Notes: a model not told the origin generated them from the letters alone. 64,000 bases of DNA from Acholoe squamosa (GCA_949317995.1 OX439051.1:38753250-38817249); one strand, 5' to 3'. Counted from the stretch's first letter, positions 21,791 through 32,640 are shown. A program made the numbers and translations.

Positions 21791-21797
21791 TATAAAT
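21791..21797 (+). promoter_or_regulatory. TATA box, peptide gene unit 1
   Basis: TATAAAT, with a first exon and a consensus donor following within 125 bp. The 150 bp upstream are shared with unit 2 (TATA at 27842) and, in diverged form, with the block at 26085. Confidence 0.65.
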
Positions 21798-21819
21798 ACA
21801 ATGTCATGGAAGTCTGCGT

Positions 21820-21915
21820 CTCAGACAGCCAAAGATCTTCTACTAGGAAACACCTCTCAGGTACCAGATACTAACATTATATATCAACACATTTCCCGCC
21901 TGCTCTTGATTCAGG
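21820..21915 (+). other. Untranslated first exon, peptide gene unit 1
   Basis: The start is estimated at about 25-30 bp after the TATA box; the end is set by TTCAGG/GTAAGC. ATGs at 21800-21805 lie at or before the likely start. A frame starting there is open to the donor but meets a stop soon after joining the next exon out of frame with the signal peptide, so I read this exon as 5' UTR. Confidence 0.5.
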
Positions 21916-22727
21916 GTAAGCATTTCCTGCACTGTAAGAAAAGAGTTTTTTGCAAAATGATTGCAACTCAGGGGCAGCTTTGAGCGCAAATCTTTCACTG
22001 TTATTCTTATAGAGATTCCCCATAGCACATAAATGCTTTGCTGCAAGGTTTTCACTGTTCAGTTTACTGGGATGCCTAGTAGATTCAATTGCTATTTTGC
22101 ACTGTACAAAGAACATTTTCACATTCTGTTTAATGTATTTGAGTCACTATAGTTGAAGTGTCTTGCGGCTTATTCATTTTGGTTATCATTATTTTGGCCC
22201 TTGATATATCTCTACCATACATTCTCTAATTCAGAACCTTATGTTATTGCTTGCCAAAGCTGTGACAATGGGATTATTTATCGTACTGGCAATTCTTTTG
22301 AGACTCTGGGTTTATGAAACAATTCATTATGTTATGCCTTGATATACTTGCACCAATAACCTTTCCTTGTTCTTTTGTCCATTAATAATTTGATAGAATT
22401 GTCATTAAATGTGTTAGTAAACAAGTCAAAAATACAGAAGGGTGGTCCCTGCAAAACTGATGGTCGACTTTGAGTCACCGAGATTATCATGGCATTGTGT
22501 TAATCACCTGTTAATTAATGTAGTTCACCTTATATCAAATCATATCTGAAGTAAACTCCTGCATTTTGAATATCTGTATAAACAACAAGACATGGACGGG
22601 TACACAAAACTAAGTTTTCATATTCTAGAATCCTTGAAGGCGCACTGAATTGAGGACCTATGTCCACCAACGTTAGCACTGTGGCAGACGTAGCCAACTC
22701 AGAGTTCCTTTAAAATTGTTCTTTCAG

Positions 22728-23250
22728 ATGAGTTTCACAATGATATTCATGAAGGCAGCAATGGTAGTTTGTGCTCTCCTCCACGTACAGGCCATACAGG
22801 CTGAAGGCGATGGCATAGGTAAGAATACTTGACAGGATTTGATGGACCATGTACCAGTAAAAGTTAAATGAAAAAAGCAATATTTACCATAAAACCATGT
22901 GTATATGTTCCACCCATATTGAAGCCACATTTGTAGGATCCGTGATATTGCCTTTTGGCTCACGCAAGTAACCCTATTCGACATACTTAGCGCACATACC
23001 ACAATAAGCACACACGCCCCCTCCTTTCTCAACTCCAATGTTTGACTGTTTTGAAGCCCAATTATACTCTTAACATTCCTTTTTATTTGAAGCGCGCTGT
23101 GGGCTAATTAGTTTGAGTATGTATAACTGACACATAAAAGGAATAATACATACATAAGGCAACACTCTGGCTGTTTATCTATGATCATTTTCTTGATATT
23201 ACATTTGTTTTGCAGGGGAGAAAGGCTGCACTCCTGATTGTGACTGGTAA
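22728..23250 (+). CDS. Small secreted two-cysteine peptide, copy 1
   Basis: Exons 22728-22818 and 23216-23250. The first follows TTCTTTCAG, begins with ATG and ends CATAG/GTAAGA in phase 1. The second follows TTGTTTTGCAG and supplies the matching two bases, so the product is 41 aa. Residues 1-25 form a signal peptide: hydrophobic core AAMVVCALL, then HVQAIQA with Ala at -1 and -3 positions suited to signal peptidase. The predicted mature part is EGDGIGEKGCTPDCDW, with Cys35 and Cys39 able to close a small ring. Copy 1 alone has Ile6 and Lys9; the others have Val6 and Met9. The stop overlaps a donor-like TG/GTAACT, so splicing past it is possible. I do not recognise the family and assign no function. 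Confidence 0.6.
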
Positions 23251-23847
23251 CTGTCAGATCATTGCTGACTAAGCATGGGACACAGAACTTGCTTTGGGGA
23301 GCTTCTGTCAAAAAATGCCCTTGATATATCTCTACCATACATTCTCTAATTCAGAACCTTATGTTATTGCTTGCCAAAGCTGTGACAATGGGATTATTTA
23401 TCGTACTGGCAATTCTTTTGAGACTCCGGGTTTATGAAACAATTCATTATGTTATGCCTTGATATACTTGCACCAATAACCTTTCCTTGTTCTTTTGTCC
23501 ATTAATAATTTGATAGAATTGTCATTAAATGTGTTAGTAAACAAGTCAAAAATACAGAAGGGTGGTCCCTGCAAAACTGATGGTCGACTTTGAGTCACCG
23601 AGATTATCATGGCATTGTGTTAATCACCTGTTAATTAATGTAGTTCACCTTATCTCAAATCATATCTGAAGTAAACACCTGCATTTTGAATATCTGTATA
23701 AACAACAAGACATGGACGGGTACACAAAACTAAGTTTTCATATTCTAGAATCCTTGAAGGCGCACTGAATTGAGGACCTATGTCCACCAACGTTAGCACT
23801 GTGGCAGACGTAGCCAACTCAGAGTTCCTTTAAAATTGTTCTTTCAG

Positions 23848-24370
23848 ATGAGTTTCACAATGGTATTCATGATGGCAGCAATGGTAGTTTGTGCTCTCCT
23901 CCACGTACAGGCCATACAGGCTGAAGGCGATGGCATAGGTAAGAATACTTGACAGGATTTGATGGACCATGTACCAGTAAAAGTTAAATGAAAAAAGCAA
24001 TATTTACCATAAAACCATGTGTATATGTTCCACCCATATTGAAGCCACATTTGTAGGATCCGTGATATTGCCTTTTGGCTCACGCAAGTAACCCTATTCG
24101 ACATACTTAGCGCACATACCACAATAAGCACACACGCCCCCTCCTTTCTCAACTCCAATGTTTGACTGTTTTGAAGCCCAATTATACTCTTAACATTCCT
24201 TTTTATTTGAAGCGCGCTGTGGGCTAATTAGTTTGAGTATGTATAACTGACACATAAAAGGAATAATACATACATAAGGCAACACTCTGGCTGTTTATCT
24301 ATGATCATTTTCTTGATATTACATTTGTTTTGCAGGGGAGAAAGGCTGCACTCCTGATTGTGACTGGTAA
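23848..24370 (+). CDS. Small secreted two-cysteine peptide, copy 2
   Basis: Exons 23848-23938 and 24336-24370, same phases and splice sites as copy 1. It differs from copy 1 at residues 6 (Val) and 9 (Met); the predicted mature peptide is identical. No promoter or first exon of its own: it would need the unit 1 first exon, giving a choice among three acceptor exons. Confidence 0.6.
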
Positions 24371-24967
24371 CTGTCAGATCATTGCTGACTAAGCATGGGA
24401 CACAGAACTTGCTTTGGGGAGCTTCTGTCAAAAAATGCCCTTGATATATCTCTACCATACATTCTCTAATTCAGAACCTTATGTTATTGCTTGCCAAAGC
24501 TGTGACAATGGGATTATTTATCGTACTGGCAATTCTTTTGAGACTCCGGGTTTATGAAACAATTCATTATGTTATGCCTTGATATACTTGCACCAATAAC
24601 CTTTCCTTGTTCTTTTGTCCATTAATAATTTGATAGAATTGTCATTAAATGTGTTAGTAAACAAGTCAAAAATACAGAAGGGTGGTCCCTGCAAAACTGA
24701 TGGTCGACTTTGAGTCACCGAGATTATCATGGCATTGTGTTAATCACCTGTTAATTAATGTAGTTCACCTTATCTCAAATCATATCTGAAGTAAACACCT
24801 GCATTTTGAATATCTGTATAAACAACAAGACATGGACGGGTACACAAAACTAAGTTTTCATATTCTAGAATCCTTGAAGGCGCACTGAATTGAGGACCTA
24901 TGTCCACCAACGTTAGCACTGTGGCAGACGTAGCCAACTCAGAGTTCCTTTAAAATTGTTCTTTCAG

Positions 24968-25490
24968 ATGAGTTTCACAATGGTATTCATGATGGCAGCA
25001 ATGGTAGTTTGTGCTCTCCTCCACATACAGGCCATACAGGCTGAAGGCGATGGCATAGGTAAGAATACTTGACAGGATTTGATGGACCATGTACCAGTAA
25101 AAGTTAAATGAAAAAAGCAATATTTACCATAAAACCATGTGTATATGTTCCACCCATATTGAAGCCACATTTGTAGGATCTGTGATATTGCCTTTTGGCT
25201 CACGCAAGTAACCCTATTCGACATACTTAGCGCACATACCACAATAAGCACACACACCCCCTCCTTTCTCAACTCCAATGTTTGACTGTTTTGAAGCCCA
25301 ATTATACTCTTAACATTCCTTTTTATTTGAAGCGTGCTGTGGGCTAATTAGTTTGAGTATGTATAACTGACACATAAAAGGAATAATACATACATAAGGC
25401 AACACTCTGGCTGTTTATCTATGATCATTTTCTTGATATTACATTTGTTTTGCAGGGGAGAAAGGCTGCACTCCTGATTGTGACTGGTAA
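24968..25490 (+). CDS. Small secreted two-cysteine peptide, copy 3
   Basis: Exons 24968-25058 and 25456-25490. It has Ile20 in place of Val20 within the signal peptide; the mature part is unchanged. This is the only copy of unit 1 followed by the unique 3' UTR and the AATAAA at 25740. Confidence 0.6.
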
Positions 25491-25739
25491 CTGTCAGATC
25501 ATTGCTAACTAAGCATGGGACACAGAACTTGCTTTGGGGAGCTTCTGTCAAAAAATGGACATTCAAACCTTTTGATTGTTAAGGTTAATATATGTAGGCT
25601 ATGTGCAAGCCTAAGAGCAAAAGCAAACATCTGCCTATATTACCCTCCAATAACCAAAAGTGTGCATGCAGCTGGACCATTGCGATTTAGTAATACAATT
25701 GCCTTCAACCAAAATGTTTTCTTTTCATTGATAAGAGCA

Positions 25740-25745
25740 AATAAA
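25740..25745 (+). terminator. AATAAA poly(A) signal, peptide gene unit 1
   Basis: GCAAATAAAACTTGATG, 250 bp after the stop of copy 3; repeated in unit 2 at 29548. Confidence 0.6.
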
Positions 25746-26084
25746 ACTTGATGCATGTTACATCACCATTGTTTACTTTCCCTACAAGAATGAAGTACAA
25801 ATATCCCAAACACCCAAACTGACAATCGTCCTGATGAGTGAATGTTATGAAGGATTAGCAATATGCACAAATGCCTCAAATAGAATTACCAGGGAAGCAG
25901 CCATGCATGATGACAACCATTGGGCATGATGTATTATGCATTTATAGGGTTAACCTTGCTTGCTCAGCAGTTGTCACTCAGCCGGCACAGATGTTATTCC
26001 TCAGAAGGTATATGGCAAACTGCCACTGGCCCATGTACAAAACCTATCATGGCTTGATATAGCGTTCAGATAAGACACTGTTGA

Positions 26085-26264
26085 TCTAGTTGTGTATTCT
26101 GCCCTATATCAGTGACTGCCAGGGACATGATAACACTTCGTGGCAAAACAGTTCCTCTCTGTGAACAAACAGGTCATATGAACATATCATTAATGTGAAA
26201 TAAAGAGAGACATATAGGAATCTCCCTCCCAGATGGCTAAATATATTCTACCTGCACAGGACTG
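26085..26264 (+). promoter_or_regulatory. Diverged copy of the peptide-gene promoter
   Basis: ACTGCCAGGGACATGATAAC, TTCCTCTCTGTGAACAAAC and CATATCATTAATGTG line up in order and spacing with ATTGCCAGGAACATGATATG, TTTCTCTCTGTCAACAAAG and CATATCATTTATGTG upstream of the TATA box at 21791. The TATA word has become AAATAAAG. A TTAA-flanked MITE (26269) lies where the first exon or intron should be. Likely a remnant of an older paralogue. Repeated in unit 2 at about 29895-30072. Confidence 0.55.
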
Positions 26265-26268
26265 TTAA

Positions 26269-26845
26269 GGTGAGGCTTCACTACGTGATTTTTGCAGAGA
26301 ATCGCAGCAATTCTCAGAAAATGGGAGACAAACATGGGTAGAGAGTAGTATTTGTTACCATTACAAGGTATAATGTGTATATTGAAGGGGGTATTTGCTC
26401 ATCTTGGGATGTGATTGTGTGCAATCTCAAGCATGCTTGTGTTGTCAAAGAGATGTTTTTGTTTACTAAATCAAGCTGATGTTATGTAAACATTGCAGAC
26501 TTCCACATTGGGAAGTCTGCAACTCAATATCAGACAGGTTTGATTTTTTACAGTACAAGACCCTGCGATCTGTGTGACTGCTGTGTTGTTATTTATATTT
26601 TGCTGTGTTGATGTTTATATACTGAACTCCAACCCAATCACAGAGTGTATGCAGGTGCAGGTTAGTTTGTAAATATGGCGCACAAGGAAAGAGATCACCC
26701 ATGTAATGATTCCTGAAATCTCATGTTTATATTTTTGAATCTCATGTTGACAATATAGGAATGTCAACACCCTATAGCTTAGGCACTATAGGGATAGCAG
26801 TTAGTTAGAGAATGTGCCAAATAATCGCGTAGTGGAGTCTCCACT
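26269..26845. mobile_element. TTAA-flanked MITE family L, unit 1
   Basis: The left end GGTGAGGCTTCACTACGTGA and the right end (reverse complement AGTGGAGACTCCACTACGCG) are inverted repeats; TTAA stands at 26265-26268 and 26846-26849. TTAA duplication points to a piggyBac- or Kolobok-type source. It carries an inner hairpin GCAGACTTCC...GGAAGTCTGC near 26488-26520. No coding frame. Confidence 0.75.
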
Positions 26846-27841
26846 TTAATTACCAGATAGTAACATAAGATCAGCACATCTGCAGACTGCCCTCTAGGGG
26901 TAAACTAGTACCATTGTACTTTAACTTAAAGAGAATGCTGTCAAGGTAATGGCAGTTCTGAGACAACTTTGAGGCAAAGCTTCAATTATTATTGTCAATG
27001 AGCGCTTGGAGGAAGAGAAGGCAGAAAAAGATAGGGAGAGGAAGGAGAAGGCAGGAAAGGAGCGCCAGGAGGAGGAAGTAAAACGTGGGGAAGATAAATG
27101 CCTCACACCTTATTCATTTAGTACCCCTGAGCCAAAGTACTCTGGCTTTCCTACAAAGAAGCAAATTCAAATGTGGATATTGTATTTATCTAGATTGCCA
27201 CAGAATAGGTATTCCTCTCTGACTACCTATTTCATTTGACAAGGCATCAACCTATTTGGTACATTGTACCAAGTGTAATTTTAGATTGAATTTTGAAAGC
27301 CTCAAATACATGTAGTTTCTGAAAATCATCATAATTTTGACATCCATGGAACTATTTATTGTACCCACCCACCAGACAAATCCTGTTTAAAAACCATGCT
27401 GCCATCTGGTGTGTAAAGGTAACACCATGTGTCTATCCCTTAGTCAAATTTACTCATGGACCTTGGTCAAAATTACTAAGATCTCATAGTGAAAGTGACT
27501 AAGATATCTTAGCTTGCCTGAAACTCCCAGCAGATACCCTGTTTAAGATTTGGCCAAAGTTTTCTTAGGTATGTTTTTTTGTGTGTGAGGGATCTCACTA
27601 TGACTTGAAGGGGGTCTAGTCGTAACATCTTGAGAAATGCCTTCCTGGTGGGTTACTTGCCTATAGGCTCCATTCATGAGCATGCAGCATAACAACATGA
27701 CATTCTATAGCATGTCCTTTATGGGGGATTGCCAGGAACATGATATGATATGGTGGCCAAATAGTTTCTCTCTGTCAACAAAGAAGTCATACCCGCCCCC
27801 ACAGAATAGAGCACACACCTGTGTGCATATCATTTATGTGG

Positions 27842-27848
27842 TATAAAT
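27842..27848 (+). promoter_or_regulatory. TATA box, peptide gene unit 2
   Basis: TATAAAT, the copy of the unit 1 box, 6051 bp downstream. The first exon ends at about 27966 with the same donor. Confidence 0.65.
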
Positions 27849-28778
27849 ACAATGTCATGGGAGTCTGCGTCTCAGACAGCCAAAGATCTTCTACTAGGAA
27901 ACACCTCTCAGGTACCAGATACTAACATTATATATCAACACATTTCCCGCCTGCTCTTGATTCAGGGTAAGCATTTCCTGCACTGTAAGAAAAGAGTTTT
28001 TTGCAAAATGATTGCAACTCAGGGGCAGCTTTGAGTGCAAATCTTTCACTGTTATTCTTATAGAGATTCCCCATAGCACATAAATGCTTTGCTGCAAGGT
28101 TTTCACTGTTCAGTTTACTGGGATGCCTAGTAGATTCAATTGCCATTTTGCACTGTACAAAGAACATTTTCACATTCTGTTTAATGTATTTGAGTCACTA
28201 TAGTTGAAGTGTCTTGCGGCTTATTCATTTTGGTTATCATTATTTTGGCCCTTGATATATCTCTACGATACATTCTCTAATTCAGAACCTTATGTTATTG
28301 CTTGCCAAAGCTGTGACAATGGAATTATTTATCGTACTGGCAATTCTTTTGAGACTCCGGGTTTATGAAACAATTCATTATGTTATGCCTTGATATACTT
28401 GCACCAATAACCTTTCCTTGTTCTTTTGTCCATTAATAATTTGATAGAATTGTCATTAAATGTGTTAGTAAACAAGTCAAAAATACAGAAGGGTGGTCCC
28501 TGCAAAACTGATGGTCGACTTTGAGTCACCGAGATTATCATGGCATTGTGTTAATCACCTGTTAATTAATGTAGTTCACCTTATATCAAATCATATCTGA
28601 AGTAAACTCCTGCATTTTGAATATCTGTATAAACAACAAGACATGGACGGGTACACAAAACTAAGTTTTCATATTCTAGAATCCTTGAAGGCGCACTGAA
28701 TTGAGGACCTATGTCCACCAACGTTAGCACTGTGGCAGACGTAGCCAACTCAGAGTTCCTTTAAAATTGTTCTTTCAG

Positions 28779-29298
28779 ATGAGTTTCACAATGGTATTCA
28801 TGATGGCAGCAATGGTAGTTTGTGCTCTCCTCCACATACAGGCCATACAGGCTGAAGGCGATGGCATAGGTAAGAATACTTGACAGGATTTGATGGACCA
28901 TGTACCAGTAAAAGTTAAATGAAAAAAGCAATATTTACCATAACACCATGTGCATATGTTCCGACCATATTGAAGCCACATTTGTAGGATCCGTGATATT
29001 GCCTTTTGGCTCACGCAAGTAACCCTATTCGACATACTTAGCGCACATACCACAATAAGCACACACACCCCCTCCTTTCTCAACTCCAATGTTTGACTTT
29101 GAAGCCCAATTATACTCTTAACATTCCTTTTTATTTGAAGCGCGCTGTGGGCTAATTAGTTTGAGTATGTATAACTGACACATAAAAGGAATAATACATA
29201 CATAAGGCAACACTGTGGCTGTTTATCTATGATCATTTTCTTGATATTACATTTGTTTTGCAGGGGAGAAAGGCTGCACTCCTGATTGTGACTGGTAA
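28779..29298 (+). CDS. Small secreted two-cysteine peptide, copy 4
   Basis: Exons 28779-28869 and 29264-29298 in unit 2, with its own TATA box, first exon and poly(A) signal: a complete stand-alone gene. It has Val6, Met9 and Ile20 like copy 3, but upstream it matches copy 1 at sites such as TTATATCAAAT and AAACTCCTGC. Intron 2 lacks 3 bp present in the others. The mature peptide is identical to copies 1-3. Confidence 0.65.
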
Positions 29299-29547
29299 CT
29301 GTCAGATCATTGCTGACTAAGCATGGGACACAGAACTTGCTTCGGGGAGCTTCTGTCAAAAAATGGACATTCAAACCTTTTGATTGTTAAGGTTAATATA
29401 TGTAGGCTATGTGCAAGCCTAAGAGCAAAAGCAAACATCTGCCTATATTACCCTCCAATAACCACCAGTGTGCATGCAGCTGGACCAGTGCGATTTAGTA
29501 ATACAATTGCCTTCAACCAAAATGTTTTCTTTTCATTGATAAGAGCA

Positions 29548-29553
29548 AATAAA
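29548..29553 (+). terminator. AATAAA poly(A) signal, peptide gene unit 2
   Basis: Same context as 25740, 250 bp after the stop of copy 4. Confidence 0.6.
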
Positions 29554-29894
29554 ACTTGATGCATGTTACATCACCATTGTTTACTTTCCCTACAAGAATG
29601 AAGTACAAATATCCCAAACACCCAAACTGACAATCGTCCTGATGCGTGAATGTTATGAAGGATTAGCAATATGCACAAATGCCTCAAATAGAATTACCAG
29701 GGAAGCAGCCATGCATGATGACAACCATTGGGCATGATGTATTATGCATTTATAGGGTTAACCTTGCTTGCTCAGCAGTTGTCACTCAGCCGGTACAAAT
29801 GTTATTCCTCAGAAGGTATATGGCAAACTGCCACTGGCCCTTGTACAAAACCTATCATGGCTTGATATAGCGTTCAGATAAGACACTGTTGATC

Positions 29895-30072
29895 TAGTTG
29901 TGTATTCTGCCCTATATCAGTGACTGCCAGGGACATGATAACACTCCGTGGCAAAACAGTTTCTCTCTGTGAACAAACAGGTCATATGTGCATATCATTA
30001 ATGCGAAATAAAGAGAGACATATAGGAATCTCCCTCCCAGACGGCTAAATATATTCTACTTGCACACTACTG
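29895..30072 (+). promoter_or_regulatory. Diverged promoter copy, unit 2
   Basis: Unit 2 counterpart of 26085-26264. It keeps TGTGCATATCATTAATG, closer to the live promoter than unit 1 does at that spot. Confidence 0.5.
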
Positions 30073-30076
30073 TTAA

Positions 30077-30654
30077 GGTGAGGCTCCACTACGTGATTTT
30101 TGCAGAGAATCGCAGCAATTCTCAGAAAATGGGAGATAAACATGGGTAGAGAGTAGTATTTGTTACCATTACAAGGTATAATGTGTATATTGAAGGGGGT
30201 ATTTGCTCATCTTGGGATGTGATTGTGTGCAATCTCAAGCATGCCTGTGTTGTCAAAGAGATGTTTTTTGTTTACTAAATCAAGCTGATGTTATGTAAAC
30301 ATTGCAGACTTCCACATTGGGAAGTCTGCAACTCAATATCAGACAGGTTTGATTTTTTACAGTACAAGACCCTGCGATCTGTGTGACTGCTGTGTTGTTA
30401 TTTATATTTTGCTGTGTTGATGTTTATATATTGAACTCCAACCCAATCACAGAGTGTATGCAGGTGCAGGTTAGTTTGTAAATATGGCACACAAGGAAAG
30501 AGATCACCCATGTAATGATCCCTGAAATCTCATGTTTATATTTTTGAATCTCATGTTGACAATATAGGAATGTCAACACCCTATAGCTTAGGCACTATAG
30601 GGATAGCAGTTAGTGAGAGAATGTGCCAAATAATCGCGTAGTGGAGTCTCCACT
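30077..30654. mobile_element. TTAA-flanked MITE family L, unit 2
   Basis: Duplicate of 26269-26845 by the large tandem duplication. The left TIR here (GAGGCTCCACTACG) matches the right TIR better than the unit 1 copy does. TTAA at 30073-30076 and 30655-30658. Confidence 0.75.
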
Positions 30655-30779
30655 TTAATTACCAGATAGTAACATAAGATCAGCACATCTGCAGACTGCC
30701 CTCTAAAGGTAAACTAGTACCATTGTACTTTAACTTAAAGAGAATGCTGTCAAGGTAATGGCAGTTCTGAGACAACTTT

Positions 30780-32640
30780 GAGGCAAAGCTTCAATTATTA
30801 TTGTCAATGAGCGCTTGGAGGAAGAGAAGGCAGAAAAAGATAGGGAGAGGAAGGAGAAGGCAGGAAAGGAGCGCCAGGAGGAGGAAGTAAAACGTGGGGA
30901 AGATCAGGGAACAAAGGCGGAGAAGGCAGAAAAGGAGAAGTGGAGGGAGCGAGTGGGGGAAGGAGCTGCGGCTACAGTGATGGTCCCGGAGGGGATTCCG
31001 GCGGAGGTGGGGAAGGCAACAGACTCGGAAGCTTCGCTGGAGGATGTGGAGGGGCCTAAGGTACTGGTGATTACCAAGTGTAGGGTAGTACCAGTGGAAA
31101 CAGAAACAGACTTACTTGCGGGGGAGGGTCACCCCGTACCGGAGCTCTACGCCACCCAGTAACGCCGGACAAGAAGACATCAGGAAGGGAGGCGCGACAC
31201 CGCGGTGGACTTATGCCCTGGAGCAGCGGCTACATTGGCCACCCCACTCTCTGCACCTATTCGGAGATGATCGGCTCCCAACCCAACTTGAGTCCAGATA
31301 TGACTATCATCCCCAGAGGACATCAAACAACAGACATCGTCTCCCTGTCTGGAGGGGAATTCAAACTGGTCCAGACATTCCTGCTGAGGTACGGTCCAAC
31401 AGAGGTAGGACGCAACTTCTGCATAGAGTGTGGGCGGCGGGTGGAGAAGGGCAATCAACCGACTACCAGTCACCAGGCGGGTAAGTGTTAAAGGTCACTA
31501 TCTTTGCAAGGGTCTTCGGAGAGGCAGCTGCCAAATATACGGAGCCCGGAGAAGAACGGTAGAAGATAGGGGAAGAAATCAGGGTCTGGAGTATACGGCC
31601 CGGAGTCAGGTACGGGGTGGACTGTTGCCTAGGACAAGGTCGTCAAAATATAGGGAACTCAACCGGGGTCCTTCTGTAGTACTTGCAGACGAGGAGCGTT
31701 GAGGGGGTGCTGGAGACGCAGGAGAAGCAGGCACCAGGGAGGACACCACGGTCCTGGACAATGTTGGGGCATTGGAGCAGCCGGACGGAGCTGCTTTTAT
31801 AAACATTGGCGGTAAAGGCCAGAGTTAATCAAGTATGGGAGCCTCACAAGGAGGTGCAGCCCATCGGAGTGGTCAGAGCACTCAGAGCAGCAGGCTGGAG
31901 ATGATTGTATAAACATTGGCAGTAAAGGCCAGAGTTAATCAAGTATGGGAGCCTCACGAGGAGGTGCAGCCCTTCGGAGCAGTCAGAGCACTCAGAGACC
32001 TGGCTATAGAGTAAAGGAGACTCAAGACCAGTGTGATTCAGTTTATTGAGATACTGTACATGTGTAAATGGTTAAGGAGTGTAGGGCACAGTAGGGGACC
32101 CATGCCAGGACATTAGCATCGTAAGTTAGGTTCCTGCTAGGAGGAACGGCTTTCTCTCCTATAGATTAAAGTTAGCAGGGGAGAGTGTGGCGGTAAGGCC
32201 GAGGGAGGTGAGACGAGGCCGAAACCATATTGGATGGGGGCAGTGAAGTCTCGTTCTCTCGGAGCCCAAGCCAGAGCGGAATAGAGATAAGTGAGTCTCC
32301 GACGCTGGAGTGACCCCAAGGTCGGAGACAACGGTTACTATATAAGGAAGCTTGGAGTCAAAGACAGTCAGTCTGGCACCAGAGTTTATTGAAGTCACAA
32401 GTAATAGCCTTGAAGAAGTTATCTCCGAGGACCAGAGAGCTCCGAGTAGATTATGCGGATTATGCAGATGTCCTAAATATAAGCCCTATAGTCTTTGAAA
32501 AAGGAATCTTGATGAAGCAAATTGAGATCGAGATTAGCATATTGTAAATCGGAACTGAATAAAATGCAAAAGTCTGGATATAAGTGTTCCTTCTCTTCCT
32601 TGTTGACTAAGACACCACTGTATGAGTACTACTCATTCCC
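30780..32640 (+). mobile_element. Broken LTR-retroelement remnant (fossil)
   Basis: A GC-richer block with a charged gag-like start (EEEKAEKDRERKEKAGKER at about 30815), further short coding remnants to about 31700, a 113-bp tandem repeat at 31797-32005, a purine tract, and a 3' LTR from about 32186. It is broken, with several breaks, and lacks a recognisable pol and a 5' LTR. Family not set (Gypsy- or BEL-like are possible). A fragment of its left end is present at 26990-27095 because the large duplication cut through it, so it predates that duplication. Confidence 0.45.
32186..32620 (+). repeat. LTR-like 3' end of the fossil element
   Basis: It starts TGTGGCGGTAAGG straight after the purine tract GCAGGGGAGAG. 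A TATA-like CTATATAAGG lies at about 32338 and AATAAA at 32559, the order of promoter and poly(A) signal expected in an LTR. The right end is uncertain. Confidence 0.45.

Larger units (their letters stand above)
22198..25557. repeat. 1120-bp subunit, three tandem copies
   Basis: Copies 22198-23317, 23318-24437 and 24438-25557, each from CCCTTGATATATCTCTACC to GAGCTTCTGTCAAAAAATG. Each holds the end of intron 1, the signal-peptide exon, intron 2 and the cysteine exon, but no promoter, first exon or poly(A) site. About 5 changes separate neighbouring copies, so they are very recent. The single equivalent in unit 2 is about 28249-29362. Confidence 0.95.
21041..30904. repeat. Large recent tandem duplication (two units)
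   Basis: Unit 1 is 21041-27095 and unit 2 starts at 27101 and ends near 30904. Both start CCTCACACCTTATTCATTTA and end with GAGGAAGTAAAACGTGGGGA. Unit 1 is about 6.06 kb because it holds three copies of a 1120-bp subunit; unit 2 has one and is about 3.8 kb. Outside that difference they look about 99% alike by eye, with small indels (9 bp near 27556, 3 bp near 29097). Each unit carries promoter, first exon, coding exons and 3' end of the small peptide gene. The right breakpoint cuts an LTR-element remnant. Confidence 0.9.

Noticed and set aside
21801-21983. Coding role for the 60-aa frame starting in the peptide gene's first exon
   Set aside because: The frame runs into the intron past a consensus donor; after splicing it meets a stop quickly and does not give the signal-peptide frame.
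22724-25278. 104-aa minus-strand frames repeated in each 1120-bp unit
   Set aside because: They are antisense to the signal-peptide exon and intron, exist only because the unit is repeated, and have no splice or start context.
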